A model generated the notes under the pieces. The model was not told the DNA's origin and searched no databases. It worked only from the letters and a program-made list of their open reading frames with translations. A stretch of 64,000 nucleotides of DNA, from contig CAVYDG010000027.1 of assembly GCA_963767245.1 (NCBI GenBank), forward strand, positions 62,001 through 126,000. The letters are read 5' to 3'. Position numbers and translations under genes: made by a program. Positions within the stretch are counted from its first letter, which is position 1, and each line of letters begins with the position of its first letter. This document shows, in pieces, positions 1 to 8,321 of the stretch. This DNA comes from Roseiarcus sp963767245 (GTDB lineage Bacteria > Pseudomonadota > Alphaproteobacteria > Rhizobiales > Beijerinckiaceae).

Positions 1-1426
1 GACGATCGAGTTTCTTGGCCGCAACGATTTCCAGGTGAAGATCCGGGGCTTCCGGATCGAGCTCGGCGAGATCGAGGCTCGGCTCGCCGAGCATCCGGGG
101 GTACACGAGGCGATTGTTCTTCCGCGGGAGAACACGCCAGGCGACAAGCGGCTCGTGGCTTATACCACGACACGGCCGGGTGCAGCGGCGCCGGGAGCCG
201 AGACGTTGCGCGCGCATCTTGCCGCGAGCCTGCCGGAATACATGGTTCCCGCGGCCTATCTTGCGCTCGAGGCGCTGCCGCTGACGGCGAACGGCAAGCT
301 CGATCGCCAGGCGCTCCCGGCGCCGGACATGAGCGCATCCGCGGGCCGAGGCTACGAGCCGCCGGTCGGGGAGACCGAAGAGCGTCTGGCCCGGATTTGG
401 GCGGATCTGCTTCGACTTCGCGCGCGTTGGCCGTCACGATAACTTCTTCGACCTCGGCGGCCATTCGCTCCTCGGCATCCGACTGATGTTCGAGATCCGG
501 AAGACCTTCGGCAAGACGCTGCCGGTCGGCGTCTTGTTTTCGGCCCCGACCGTCGTGGGCCTCGCCAAGGGTCTGGATCGTGGCGTCGAGGCGCCGGGAT
601 TGATCTCAGTGGCGCCAATCGTCACCAGCCTGGCGGGCCCGCCGATCTTCATGATCCACCTCATCGAGCGCGATCTCGCCCGCCAACTTGGACGTCGCCA
701 TTCCGTCTATGGACTCGCCTTTGGTCTGGCGGCAGCGGGCTCCGGCGAGGATGCGGATTGGCCGCAAAACATAGAGAGCTTCGCTCAGCACTACATCGGC
801 CAGATGCGCTCCGTGCGGCCGCTTGGCCCCTATCGTTTGTTTGGCCATTCCCTCGGCGGCCTCATTGCCTATGAAATGGCGCGTAAGCTCGCGGAAGCCG
901 GCGAGACGGTCGAGTTTCTGGTCTGCTCGATTGCGAGGCGCCTGACCCGGCTCGGAAGCCGCGTCGGCTGCCGCTGGCCCGGGTCGGCCTCAACCTGTTG
1001 GGGACTCCGCCGAAGGCCCTGTTGGGCCGCCTGAATGGGCGGATTGCAGCGATTCCGCTCGTGCGCCGGGCGAAGATAGGACTGACTCAGCCGCAGTCGA
1101 ATTTCCACCTTCGATTGCAAGCCGTAGGCGCGATCCCTCATCGGCCGAAGCTTTATTCGGGACGCGTTCATCTGTTCAAGGCCGCAATCCGAGAGCGCCC
1201 GATCGCAACCGAGCCCGCGCCGCCTTTCGAGGCCGGCTGGCGGAAGCTGGTGTTAGAGGGCCTCGGTGTACAGAGTCTCCCCGGCGGGCACATGGAAATC
1301 GTCAGGGACCCGGTCGCAGCCTTGACCGCGAGAGCAATCGAGAGCGCCCTTGACGAATTGGGCGGCGGGCCGGAAGCCGAGAGTCGAGCCGCGAGAACGC
1401 CGACCGCCGCCGACCTATCCCAATAG
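1..1426 (+). pseudogene. Non-ribosomal peptide synthetase C-terminus (A-PCP-TE), partial, two frameshifts
   Basis: The gene enters from the left edge, so its start is not seen. In frame from base 2 it encodes the end of an adenylation domain (GRNDFQVKIRGFRIELGEIE and NGKLDRQALP, the A7/A8 and A10 motifs). A carrier domain follows with the phosphopantetheine site DLGGHSLLG near 450-475, then a type I thioesterase with the nucleophile motif GHSLGG near 843-860, which would release the peptide. The reading frame breaks twice: one extra base at about 413-420, just before the carrier motif, and one missing base at about 921-926, after the thioesterase FLV motif. The two shifts cancel, and the thioesterase C-terminus runs to a TAG at 1424-1426. 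Restoring one base at each point gives a continuous A-PCP-TE reading. This is either a decaying gene or an assembly with indel errors. The product cannot be predicted because the substrate-binding part is outside the window. The 3' end overlaps the convergent exporter gene by 12 bases. Confidence 0.85.
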
Positions 1427-2185
1427 GAAAGCGAGCGGCCCGCCGGGGGCGGCCATGAGTCTCAGCGTCATCGCGCAGCTGACGACGACGATGAGGAGGC
1501 GGACCAGCCACGCCCCCGCCCTGAGCGCGGTCCGCGCACCGAGCCGGGCGCCAAGGAAAGCGCCCACGCCCATCGCCAGTCCCGCGGCGACGACGATATG
1601 GCCCGACAAGGCGTAGACGACGAGAGCGCCGAAATTGCTGCCGAAATTGCTCGAACGGGCGCCGGCCATCGCCGGGATGAGGCCCAGGCCGACCAGAACC
1701 ACCAGGGCGATCATATAGAAGGAGCCGGCCCCGGGGCCGAAGACGCCGTCATAGAAGCCGATCGCCGGCGCGAGCGTCGACGCGTAAAGAGCCGGCGACA
1801 GCCGCTCTCGGCGCTGCGCATCGGCTAGGCTCGGGGCGAAAGCGAAATAGAGCGCAACGCCGATGAGGACAAACGGCAGCGCATGGCTCAACAGCGCGCG
1901 CGGCGCATAGGGCAGCGCAAGCGCGCCGAGGATCGAGCCGACACAGGCGGCGAACGCGGCGGGGGCCATGTTCGGCTTGATCTTGCCCGCGCGGGCGAAG
2001 GCGAGGGTGGCGGAAGCGGTGCCGAACGTGCCCGCGAGCTTGTTGGTCGCGACCGCTGCGATCGGATCGAGTCCGGCGAGCGCCAGCGACGGCAGGGTCA
2101 GCAGACCGCCGCCGCCGGCGATCGCGTCGACGAAGCCGGAGGCGAAGCCGACAATAGCGAGAACGGAGAGAACGAGGGGGGACAC
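1415..2185 (-). CDS. TauE/SafE (TSUP) family membrane transporter
   Basis: A 256-residue polytopic inner-membrane protein of the sulfite exporter TauE/SafE family. The N-terminus has the family signature: a first helix followed by GFASGFVDAIAGGGGLLTLP, then ATNKLAGTFGT. The hydrophobic segments are arranged as two similar halves, and the length is normal for the family. It starts with GTG. Members are linked to export or uptake of sulfite, sulfoacetate or related C2 sulfonates and organic anions, but the substrate cannot be read from sequence. The cupin gene lies 17 bases upstream on the same strand and may share its transcript. Confidence 0.85.
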   Translation of the reverse strand: MSPLVLSVLAIVGFASGFVDAIAGGGGLLTLPSLALAGLDPIAAVATNKLAGTFGTASATLAFARAGKIKPNMAPAAFAACVGSILGALALPYAPRALLSHALPFVLIGVALYFAFAPSLADAQRRERLSPALYASTLAPAIGFYDGVFGPGAGSFYMIALVVLVGLGLIPAMAGARSSNFGSNFGALVVYALSGHIVVAAGLAMGVGAFLGARLGARTALRAGAWLVRLLIVVVSCAMTLRLMAAPGGPLAFLLG

Positions 2186-2202
2186 GCGGGGAATTTGCGC
2201 CT

Positions 2203-2535
2203 TTAGGGATCGTCGACTCTCAAAGTGGCGCCGTCATCGGCGACGAAGACCGCCAGCAGACTTGCCGGCTCCGTCGAGCTGGCGTTTTCGCTCACGAGAT
2301 GCTCGCTGCCGGGCGGCTCGTAGAAGGCTTCGCCTGCGTGGTAGATCTTCGCCGGGCCGGTGGCGGAGTTCTGCGATCGGATCGCGCCTGAAACGACGAA
2401 GGCCATGACGCTGCCTGGGTGGTGATGCTTCGGTGTCTTGCCCCCGGGCCCGTAGTGGACGAGGAGGGCGGTGAGCGTCTTGCCGGGAACATCCGGGAGC
2501 TTCTGCGACATGACGATGTTTGACGGCTTGGGCAT
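2203..2535 (-). CDS. Small cupin-domain protein
   Basis: A 110-residue single-domain cupin. The two cupin motifs are visible: the metal-ligand histidines in KTPKHHHPGSVMAFVVSG around residues 34-51, and EAFYEPPGSEHLVSENAS around residues 69-86. The fold usually binds one divalent metal; in such small stand-alone cupins the reaction is seldom known. An AAGGAG ribosome site lies 8 bases before the ATG. The gene sits between an enoyl-CoA hydratase (upstream, 12-base gap) and the TauE-like exporter, all on the minus strand, so a three-gene operon is likely. Function unassigned. Confidence 0.8.
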   Translation of the reverse strand: MPKPSNIVMSQKLPDVPGKTLTALLVHYGPGGKTPKHHHPGSVMAFVVSGAIRSQNSATGPAKIYHAGEAFYEPPGSEHLVSENASSTEPASLLAVFVADDGATLRVDDP

Positions 2536-2547
2536 CGAACAGCTCCT

Positions 2548-3342
2548 TCATTTGATCAGCGGCGTCGGTCCGCGAAAGACGAAATTCGCCGGTCGCTTGG
2601 CCGCAAAGGCCGCCCGCCCTTCAACGAAGTCAGGCCCGAGCGCCGCGGCCTCGGCAAGCGCCCGGAAGCGCGGCGTCTCCTGGCTCATGCCGGCGGCGAT
2701 CGCATCGACGGCGCGCTTTGCGCCGCGGATCGAGGCCTGGCTAAGCTCGGCGAGTTCGCGCGCATAGCCGAGCACGGTCTCCTCGAGCGCGGTTTCGATC
2801 CTGCGGTCAATCAGCCCGATCGCCAGCGCCTCCTCGGTTTCGATCCGGCGCCCGGTGAACAGGAGATCCTTGGCCCGCGACGGACCGACGAGTTCGACCA
2901 GCCGGCGGGTCTCTGCATGGCCGTAGATGAGGCCGAGCTTGGCGGGAGTGATCGCGAGATGCGCGTCGGCGGCGCAGAACCTGAGATCGCAGGCGAGCGC
3001 GAGGCCAAGTCCGCCCCCGACTGCGACGCCGCGGATCAGGGCAATGGTCGGGCGATCGAGATCCATCAGCGCCCTGAGGCCGTTCTGAACCGCATCGCCA
3101 TATTCGCGCGTCGCCGCGGCGTCGCGGTAAACCTCGTCGAATTCCGGTATGTCGGCGCCTGCGCTGAAATGCGCGCCCTGGCCCTCGACGAGCGCAACCA
3201 GCACGTCCTCGCGCGCCTCGATCGCCGCGCGGATCGCCGGCAGGGCCCGCCACATCGCCCGGGTGATCGCATTGCGGCGATCGGGCCGATTGAGAACGAT
3301 GTAGGCGAACGGCGGCTCGAAGCGCAGGAAAATGTCGGTCAT
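2548..3342 (-). CDS. Enoyl-CoA hydratase/isomerase family protein
   Basis: A 264-residue crotonase-fold enzyme. The oxyanion-hole segments are present: HFSAGADIPEF around residue 60 and the GGGLGLALACDLRF stretch around residues 103-116, followed by the family LGLIYGHAETRRL region. I place the start at the ATG at 3342, preceded by GAGGG; the frame stays open 16 codons upstream to 3390, but that extension (LEKAKRRPIRRPEG) does not look like part of the fold. The family hydrates or isomerises acyl-CoA esters in fatty-acid or aromatic-acid breakdown. The exact substrate is not evident. First gene of a probable operon with the cupin and exporter genes. Confidence 0.85.
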   Translation of the reverse strand: MTDIFLRFEPPFAYIVLNRPDRRNAITRAMWRALPAIRAAIEAREDVLVALVEGQGAHFSAGADIPEFDEVYRDAAATREYGDAVQNGLRALMDLDRPTIALIRGVAVGGGLGLALACDLRFCAADAHLAITPAKLGLIYGHAETRRLVELVGPSRAKDLLFTGRRIETEEALAIGLIDRRIETALEETVLGYARELAELSQASIRGAKRAVDAIAAGMSQETPRFRALAEAAALGPDFVEGRAAFAAKRPANFVFRGPTPLIK

Positions 3343-3556
3343 GAGGCCCTCAGGACGGCGGATGGGACGCCTCTTGGCCTTTTCTAGCACCTTTGCTGGC
3401 TCTGACGGCCAATGGTCGGTGCTGCGGTTTCGACATTAGCCAGGATCAGGTGCGCGTGGAGCGCGCTGGCGATTCCCGCGACGCCCAACTCGCCACATTC
3501 TCGTCAATTGTACGAGTATGAACTGACAAGGTCGAGCGGAGTTAAGGGCAGAATGG

Positions 3557-4165
3557 ATGGCCGGAGCCGCAAACACCACTCGTCCAACCGCGGAGACATC
3601 GCTCTACTCCCGCTTCCCGAGCTGGCTGGTTGCGACCGGGCTTGGCGTTCCCTTGGCCTTGATCGTGTTCGCGGCCTCCCCGCTGGGGACAAATTTCATC
3701 TACGTGATGGTTGGGATACCCGCTCTCCTGCTGGCCTGGGCCATTGCGGGCGTAGGAGCCCTGATCATCAGCGTTCGGTCCGGCATCCGAAAGGATTGGA
3801 GGCGGTGCGTCGCTGCTTCGGTTCTGCCAATCGTTCTGCTCGTTGTCGCGCTCGATCCAACCGGGTTTGTCAGATCCTGCAACTATGTCGGCGACGTGAT
3901 CCACTTTGCTGTTGCAAAGCCATCGTATGATCGGCAGATCGCCGCCGTCCCAGCCGACCGGCGTCCCCGCTTGGTCGTGTTCGACTGGGGCGGCATGGTC
4001 TGGGGTTCCAGCGGATTGGTCTACGATGAGACCGACCAAGTCTCCCTGCCGACGGGTCGCCAATCCGCCGATTGGCTGGCGGAGGCGAGCCACAGCGAAC
4101 TGAGCTGCGGCTACGACGTTCAATCGCTATGGGATCACTACTATCTAGCCAGTTTCGCTTGCTGA
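3557..4165 (+). CDS. Hypothetical membrane protein
   Basis: A 202-residue protein I do not recognise. The N-terminal half has three hydrophobic segments (about residues 22-40, 46-69 and 84-99), predicted to span the membrane. The C-terminal half is soluble and contains RPRLVVFDWGGMVWGSSGLVYDE, two cysteines and an aromatic-rich end. Such layouts (three helices plus a soluble tail) occur in lineage-specific proteins of rhizobia. It stands alone between the divergent hydratase operon and the convergent toxin-antitoxin pair. Coding potential looks real: the codon usage matches the neighbours and the hydrophobic pattern is regular. Confidence 0.6.
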   Translation: MAGAANTTRPTAETSLYSRFPSWLVATGLGVPLALIVFAASPLGTNFIYVMVGIPALLLAWAIAGVGALIISVRSGIRKDWRRCVAASVLPIVLLVVALDPTGFVRSCNYVGDVIHFAVAKPSYDRQIAAVPADRRPRLVVFDWGGMVWGSSGLVYDETDQVSLPTGRQSADWLAEASHSELSCGYDVQSLWDHYYLASFAC

Positions 4166-4229
4166 ACTGAACGGTCTTTTCTCAGGCGCGGACATCGTAG
4201 GCTAGTCGGCGGCGCCTGTTCGGGAGGCG

Positions 4230-4559
4230 TCAGTCCGCGAGACCCATAACGAAGGCCAACGCAATGTTGAGGCGTGCGATGTCGCTGTCGTCGAGGCGGC
4301 CTATCGACCGCGCGATCCGGGCCCGTCGAACGGTCACAGGCTTGTCGGCCATGATTTGGGATCGGGTCCGCAAACCATTTCGCCCGCTCGGATCGATCGT
4401 GACGCGAAAATCCGGCGCCTCGACGATTTCTGACGTCATCTGACAGACGACAACCGAAATATGCGTCTCGGGAAACGCGTCGGTCTGGACGATCACGGCC
4501 GGCCGAGGTTTGCCGTAGTCACCCGTCGCCGCCACGACGACGACGTCACCGCGCTTCAT
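4230..4559 (-). CDS. MazF/PemK-type mRNA-interferase toxin
   Basis: A 109-residue type II toxin of the PemK/MazF family. The N-terminal strand pair GDVVVVAATGDYGKPRPAVIVQ is the family signature, with the conserved Arg-Pro-Ala-Val-Ile-Val-Gln core; a later TRSQIMADKPVTV segment matches the second conserved region. The family cleaves RNA at short specific sites and is neutralised by the cognate antitoxin. Its start overlaps the antitoxin gene by 14 bases, the usual coupled arrangement with antitoxin first. Nothing appears truncated. Confidence 0.85.
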   Translation of the reverse strand: MKRGDVVVVAATGDYGKPRPAVIVQTDAFPETHISVVVCQMTSEIVEAPDFRVTIDPSGRNGLRTRSQIMADKPVTVRRARIARSIGRLDDSDIARLNIALAFVMGLAD

Positions 4560-4794
4560 CGCTCGCTTGTCGCTCGAGCGGGTCGAACTCGGAAACCGCT
4601 TCGATCCAACTCAACGCGTCGTCCTCGCTGTTTCGCACGAGTCGAGCGACTTCGGCGGCCACGCGCCGGCGCACCGACTGCATGCGCGAATCGGGAACGA
4701 TGAGACGCAATTCGCGTAAGCCCCGGCTGCGCCGTCGTTCACGCATCTTCCTCATTCGTTCGGCAGGCCCGGGCATCTCGATCGTCTTTGGCAA
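4546..4794 (-). CDS. MazE-family antitoxin (DUF3018-like)
   Basis: An 82-residue basic protein upstream of and overlapping the toxin gene. The segment RMRKMRERRRSRGLRELRLIVPD is typical of the DUF3018/antitoxin MazE family, with an N-terminal DNA-binding region and an acidic C-terminal tail (SEDDALSWIEAVSEFDPLER) likely to wrap around the toxin. The start used is TTG at 4794; an ATG lies six codons inside (4776), and neither has a strong ribosome site. A perfect 18-base palindrome lies 16 bases upstream (4810-4827) and is a good candidate for the autoregulatory operator. Confidence 0.8.
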   Translation of the reverse strand: MPKTIEMPGPAERMRKMRERRRSRGLRELRLIVPDSRMQSVRRRVAAEVARLVRNSEDDALSWIEAVSEFDPLERQASDEAR

Positions 4795-4809
4795 ACTGCA
4801 GCGAGCGGC

Positions 4810-4827
4810 ACTGTAACGCGTTACAGT
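4810..4827. promoter_or_regulatory. Perfect 18-bp palindrome, candidate operator
   Basis: ACTGTAACGCGTTACAGT equals its own reverse complement over 18 bases. It lies in the 140-base gap between the divergent mazEF pair (start 4794) and puuE (start 4935). The position just upstream of the antitoxin start is where type II antitoxins bind their own promoter. It could instead be the site of a purine-catabolism regulator acting on puuE. Confidence 0.6.
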
Positions 4828-4934
4828 ATTGAGGGCAACGGAGAAATGAGGCTCGCCGGGTTTTGAGCAAACCCCGATCCTGTCGTAGCGTCGCTTTCGG
4901 CGGCGATGACGGCCGAGCCGGGGGACAGACGGGC

Positions 4935-6356
4935 ATGACGGACGGCGAAACCTATCCGCGCGACATGATCGGCTACGGGCGTACCCCGCCGTTCGCCGAC
5001 TGGCCGAAAAAGGCGCGCGTCGCCGTGCAATTCGTCATCAATTACGAGGAGGGGGGCGAGAACAACATCCTGCACGGCGACGCCGCGTCCGAAGCGTTCC
5101 TGTCGGAAATCATCGGCGCCGCGCCCTGGCCGGGCATGCGCCACATGAACATGGAGTCGATCTACGAATACGGGTCGCGCGCGGGCTTCTGGCGACTGCA
5201 CCGCCTGTTTACAGAACGCTCGGTTCCCGTCACCGTCTACGCGGTCGCGACTGCAATGGCCCGCAATCGCGAGGCGGTGGCGGCGATGAACGAGGCGGGG
5301 TGGGAAATCGCTACCCATGGCCTGAAATGGATCGACTATCGCGACATTCCGGCCGAGGTTGAAGCGGGGCACATCGCCGAGGCGGTGCGCATTCACGCCG
5401 AGGTCGCCGGCGCCCGCCCGCTCGGCTTCTATCAGGGCCGCGCCTCGATCAACACGGTCAGGCTCGGAATGGAGGAGGGCGGATTTCTCTATTGCGCCGA
5501 CACTTACGCCGACGATTTGCCCTACTGGCTCGAAGGGCCGCGCGGGCCGCAGCTCATGATCCCCTACACGCTCGATGCCAACGACATGCGGTTCGCGACG
5601 GCTCAGGGCTTCAACACCGGCGAGCAATTCTACGCCTATCTCAAGGATTCGTTCGACACGCTTTATGCCGAGGGCGACGTCGCGCCGAAAATGCTGTCGA
5701 TCGGCCTGCATTGCCGCCTGGTCGGCCGGCCCGGCCGCGCCCCCGCGCTGGCGCAATTCGTCGACTATGCCACGGGCCACGATCGCGTCTGGTTTCCGAC
5801 CCGGCTCGACATCTCTCGCCACTGGATTCTCAAACACCCGCCGCCGGGTGGCTGGAAGCCTTCGCGCCTTGCGCGCACCCTGTTCGTCGACCGGTTCGGC
5901 GGCGTTTACGAGCATTCGCCCTGGGTGGCCGCGGCGGCATATGACGCAGGTCTGACAAGCGGCGCCGACACCGCCGAGGGCCTGGCGAAGGCGTTCGCCG
6001 CCACGGCGGCCGAGGGGACGAATGAACAGAAGCGCGCGCTCATCGGGGCGCATCCGGACCTTGCCGGCAAGCTGGCGCTGGCCAAGTCGCTGACCGCCGA
6101 GTCGACCAGCGAGCAGGCGAGCGCTGGGCTCGACCGGCTGGCGCGTGAGGAATTGGGCCAATTCGCCGCCCTCAACGATGCCTATCGCGCCCGCTTCGGC
6201 TTCCCCTTCATCATGGCGGTCAAGGGCAAGAGCAAGGCCGACATTCTCGCTGCCTTCCACCGCCGTCTTGCAAACGACGCCGACGCCGAGACGAAAACCG
6301 CGCTTGCTGAAATCGACCGGATCGCGGCGCTGCGTCTGAAGGACATTCTGGCTTGA
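4935..6356 (+). CDS. puuE: Bifunctional allantoinase PuuE / OHCU decarboxylase fusion
   Basis: A 473-residue two-domain enzyme of purine (urate) breakdown. Residues about 1-310 are a polysaccharide-deacetylase-fold allantoinase of the PuuE type (RDMIGYGRTPPFADWPKKA, NYEEGGENNILHGD). Residues about 325-473 are a 2-oxo-4-hydroxy-4-carboxy-5-ureidoimidazoline decarboxylase: IGAHPDLAGKLA carries the catalytic His and is followed later by LNDAYRARFGFPFIMAVKG. The fusion joins the enzyme that makes S-allantoin with the one that opens its ring. I use the ATG at 4935 (TDGETYPRDM...), because the 24 codons upstream are Arg/Gly-rich and lack family similarity. The 3' end overlaps the guanine deaminase start by TTGA, suggesting translational coupling. 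Confidence 0.88.
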   Translation: MTDGETYPRDMIGYGRTPPFADWPKKARVAVQFVINYEEGGENNILHGDAASEAFLSEIIGAAPWPGMRHMNMESIYEYGSRAGFWRLHRLFTERSVPVTVYAVATAMARNREAVAAMNEAGWEIATHGLKWIDYRDIPAEVEAGHIAEAVRIHAEVAGARPLGFYQGRASINTVRLGMEEGGFLYCADTYADDLPYWLEGPRGPQLMIPYTLDANDMRFATAQGFNTGEQFYAYLKDSFDTLYAEGDVAPKMLSIGLHCRLVGRPGRAPALAQFVDYATGHDRVWFPTRLDISRHWILKHPPPGGWKPSRLARTLFVDRFGGVYEHSPWVAAAAYDAGLTSGADTAEGLAKAFAATAAEGTNEQKRALIGAHPDLAGKLALAKSLTAESTSEQASAGLDRLAREELGQFAALNDAYRARFGFPFIMAVKGKSKADILAAFHRRLANDADAETKTALAEIDRIAALRLKDILA

Positions 6357-7718
6357 GCGCGAACGCCCGCATCATACGGGGCCGTGTGCTTTCGTTCGGC
6401 GACGATCCCGCGATCGCAGGCGCTTCCGCCTATTCGCTGATCGAGGACGGCGCCGTTGTTCTCTCGGCCGGAATGATCGCGGAGGTCGGCGAGGCTGGCG
6501 ACGTCCTGCCCCGCGCCTCGAAGGACGCCCTCGTTGACGATCACGCCGGGTGCCTCATCATGCCCGGGTTCATCGACGCCCACGTCCACTATTCCCAGAC
6601 CCAGGTGATCGGCTCCTACGGCGCGCAGCTGCTCGACTGGCTCCAAAACTATACGTTTGTCGAGGAGCAGAAATTCGTCGATCCCGCTCATTCGGCGCGG
6701 GTCGCAGACTTCTTCCTTGACGAATTGTTCCGCTCGGGCACGACGACCGCCATGGTCTATTGCACGGTCCATCCGGAGTCCGTCGAGGCTTTCTTCGCAG
6801 CTGCGGAGGGGCGCGGCGCGCGCATGATCGCCGGCAAGGTGATGATGGACCGCCACGCGCCGCCGGGACTCATGGACACGGCGCAGCAGGGTTACGACGA
6901 GAGCAAGGCGCTGATCGAGCGCTGGCGGGGTCGCGGCCGGCTGGGCTACGCGATCACCCCGCGCTTCGCGGTGACCTCGACGCAAGCGCAACTGGACGCC
7001 GCGGGCGCGCTCGCGCGCGAGTTTCCGGACTGCTACGTCCAGACCCACGCCGACGAGAACAAGGCGGAGATCGCGCTCGTCGCCGAACTCTTTCCGGAGG
7101 CGAAGAGCTATATCGACGTCTATGCGCGGGCCGGGTCTGACCGGACCCCGTTCAGTGTTCGGCCATTGCATTCATTTGCTCGAGAGCGAGGTCGCCGAGC
7201 TTGTCGCCAGCCGTTCGATCGCCGCGTTTTGTCCGACCTCGAATCTCTTTCTCGGGTCGGGACTGTTCGATGAGGCACGGCTCGCGGCGGCAGGGGTCAG
7301 GATCGCGCTCGCGACCGACGTCGGCGGGGGGACGAGCTATTCGATGCTGCACACAGCTGCGGAAGGCTACAAGGTGCTTCAGCTCAACCGGCAGTCCTGG
7401 CCGGCGCGGCACGCCTTCTACCGGATGACGCTCGGCAACGCTCGCGCCCTGAGTCTCGACGACAGGATCGGCTCGATCGAAGCCGGGAAGGAGGCCGACC
7501 TCGTTGTCCTCGATCCCAACGCGACGCCGGCGCTGGCGCATCGGATGGAGACCGCGGCCGGCGACCTCGAGGTCGAGCTCTTCGCGCTGATGATGATGGG
7601 CGACGATCGCGCGGTGCGCCAGACCTATGTCGCCGGGGTGCCCATGAAGTTTGACCTTACGGGTCAGAGGGTGACGTCGCCGCCGCGTGAACGCCAGCCG
7701 TTCATGCCGCCGGCATAG
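6353..7718 (+). CDS. guaD: Guanine deaminase, one frameshift
   Basis: A zinc-dependent amidohydrolase converting guanine to xanthine, matching the purine-degradation neighbour. Metal-ligand motifs appear in order: PGFIDAHVHYSQ, HADENKAE, FGHCIHL and ATDVGGGTSYSML. The reading frame shifts between 7130 and 7137: the first part (from TTG 6353) reads through YARAG, and the second continues LTGPRSVFGHC one base later. Removing one G from the GGG at about 7134-7136 restores a 454-residue protein of normal length. No function-destroying change is seen elsewhere, so an assembly error in a homopolymer is likely. Translation probably couples to puuE through the TTGA overlap. The 3' end overlaps the convergent rhodanese gene by 55 bases. 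Confidence 0.85.
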
Positions 7719-8008
7719 TGGCGGACGTCGCCGCGGCCCGCGGCCCGTGCCTGGTTGAGCGCGTTTTTGGACCGCGCGCCCGCCTGGCAGATCAGGACCA
7801 CCGGCTTTCCCTCCGGCAGTTCGAGCGGATCGAATTGCGACAAAGGCAGGTTGAGCGCGTTGGGAATGTGCCCGACGGCGAATTCGTGGGGCTCGCGCAC
7901 GTCCACCACCGCCCAGGCGCCTCCGCCAACGGCCTCATCGAGGTCTTCGAAATCGACGGTGTCCGGGTCAGACGCCTGCCCGGAGCGCGAAAACGGGTTG
8001 AACGACAA
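7664..8008 (-). CDS. Rhodanese-like domain protein
   Basis: A 114-residue single rhodanese domain. It has the VVDVREPHEFAVGHIPNALNLPL signature and the active-site loop LICQAGARS, whose Cys would carry the persulfide. Such proteins move sulfane sulfur or act in cyanide or thiosulfate handling; the partner is unknown. It starts with TTG at 8008, supported by GGAGGG nine bases upstream. Its 3' end overlaps guaD on the opposite strand. Confidence 0.85.
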   Translation of the reverse strand: MSFNPFSRSGQASDPDTVDFEDLDEAVGGGAWAVVDVREPHEFAVGHIPNALNLPLSQFDPLELPEGKPVVLICQAGARSKNALNQARAAGRGDVRHYAGGMNGWRSRGGDVTL

Positions 8009-8321
8009 TTGTGTCCCTCCGGGGTCGTGTTGGCGGCTCCGTTAGCGCCGCGAATTGCGAATAGCGGTCAAGCCCGTGGCTGGCGACCATAATGGCTGGT
8101 CCGCCCCCATATAGACCTGACCGCCCCGCGCCACATTTCGACGATCTGGCGAGTTGCCCCGCGATCGACCGCCGCCGTGACGTGAAAGCCGATGCAACCG
8201 TCCTCGCGCGCGGCGGCGAAATATATACGAATCTGTGAATGTTTACATCCCCCAAAAGGCCAATACGTTTTCGTTAGACAATGCTTGACCCGGCGCCGGG
8301 AAGGCGACAACCTGATGAGCC
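8009..8321. other. Intergenic region without a recognised gene
   Basis: About 310 bases between the rhodanese and PHP genes. Short open frames exist on the minus strand (for example 8068-8310), but none has a recognisable domain or a good ribosome site. The part at 8215-8290 is A/T-richer than its surroundings and probably holds the promoter of the PHP gene. Confidence 0.4.

Noticed and set aside
8068..8310. Possible small gene upstream of the rhodanese
   Set aside because: No ribosome site, no recognised motif and overlap with the probable promoter of the PHP gene.
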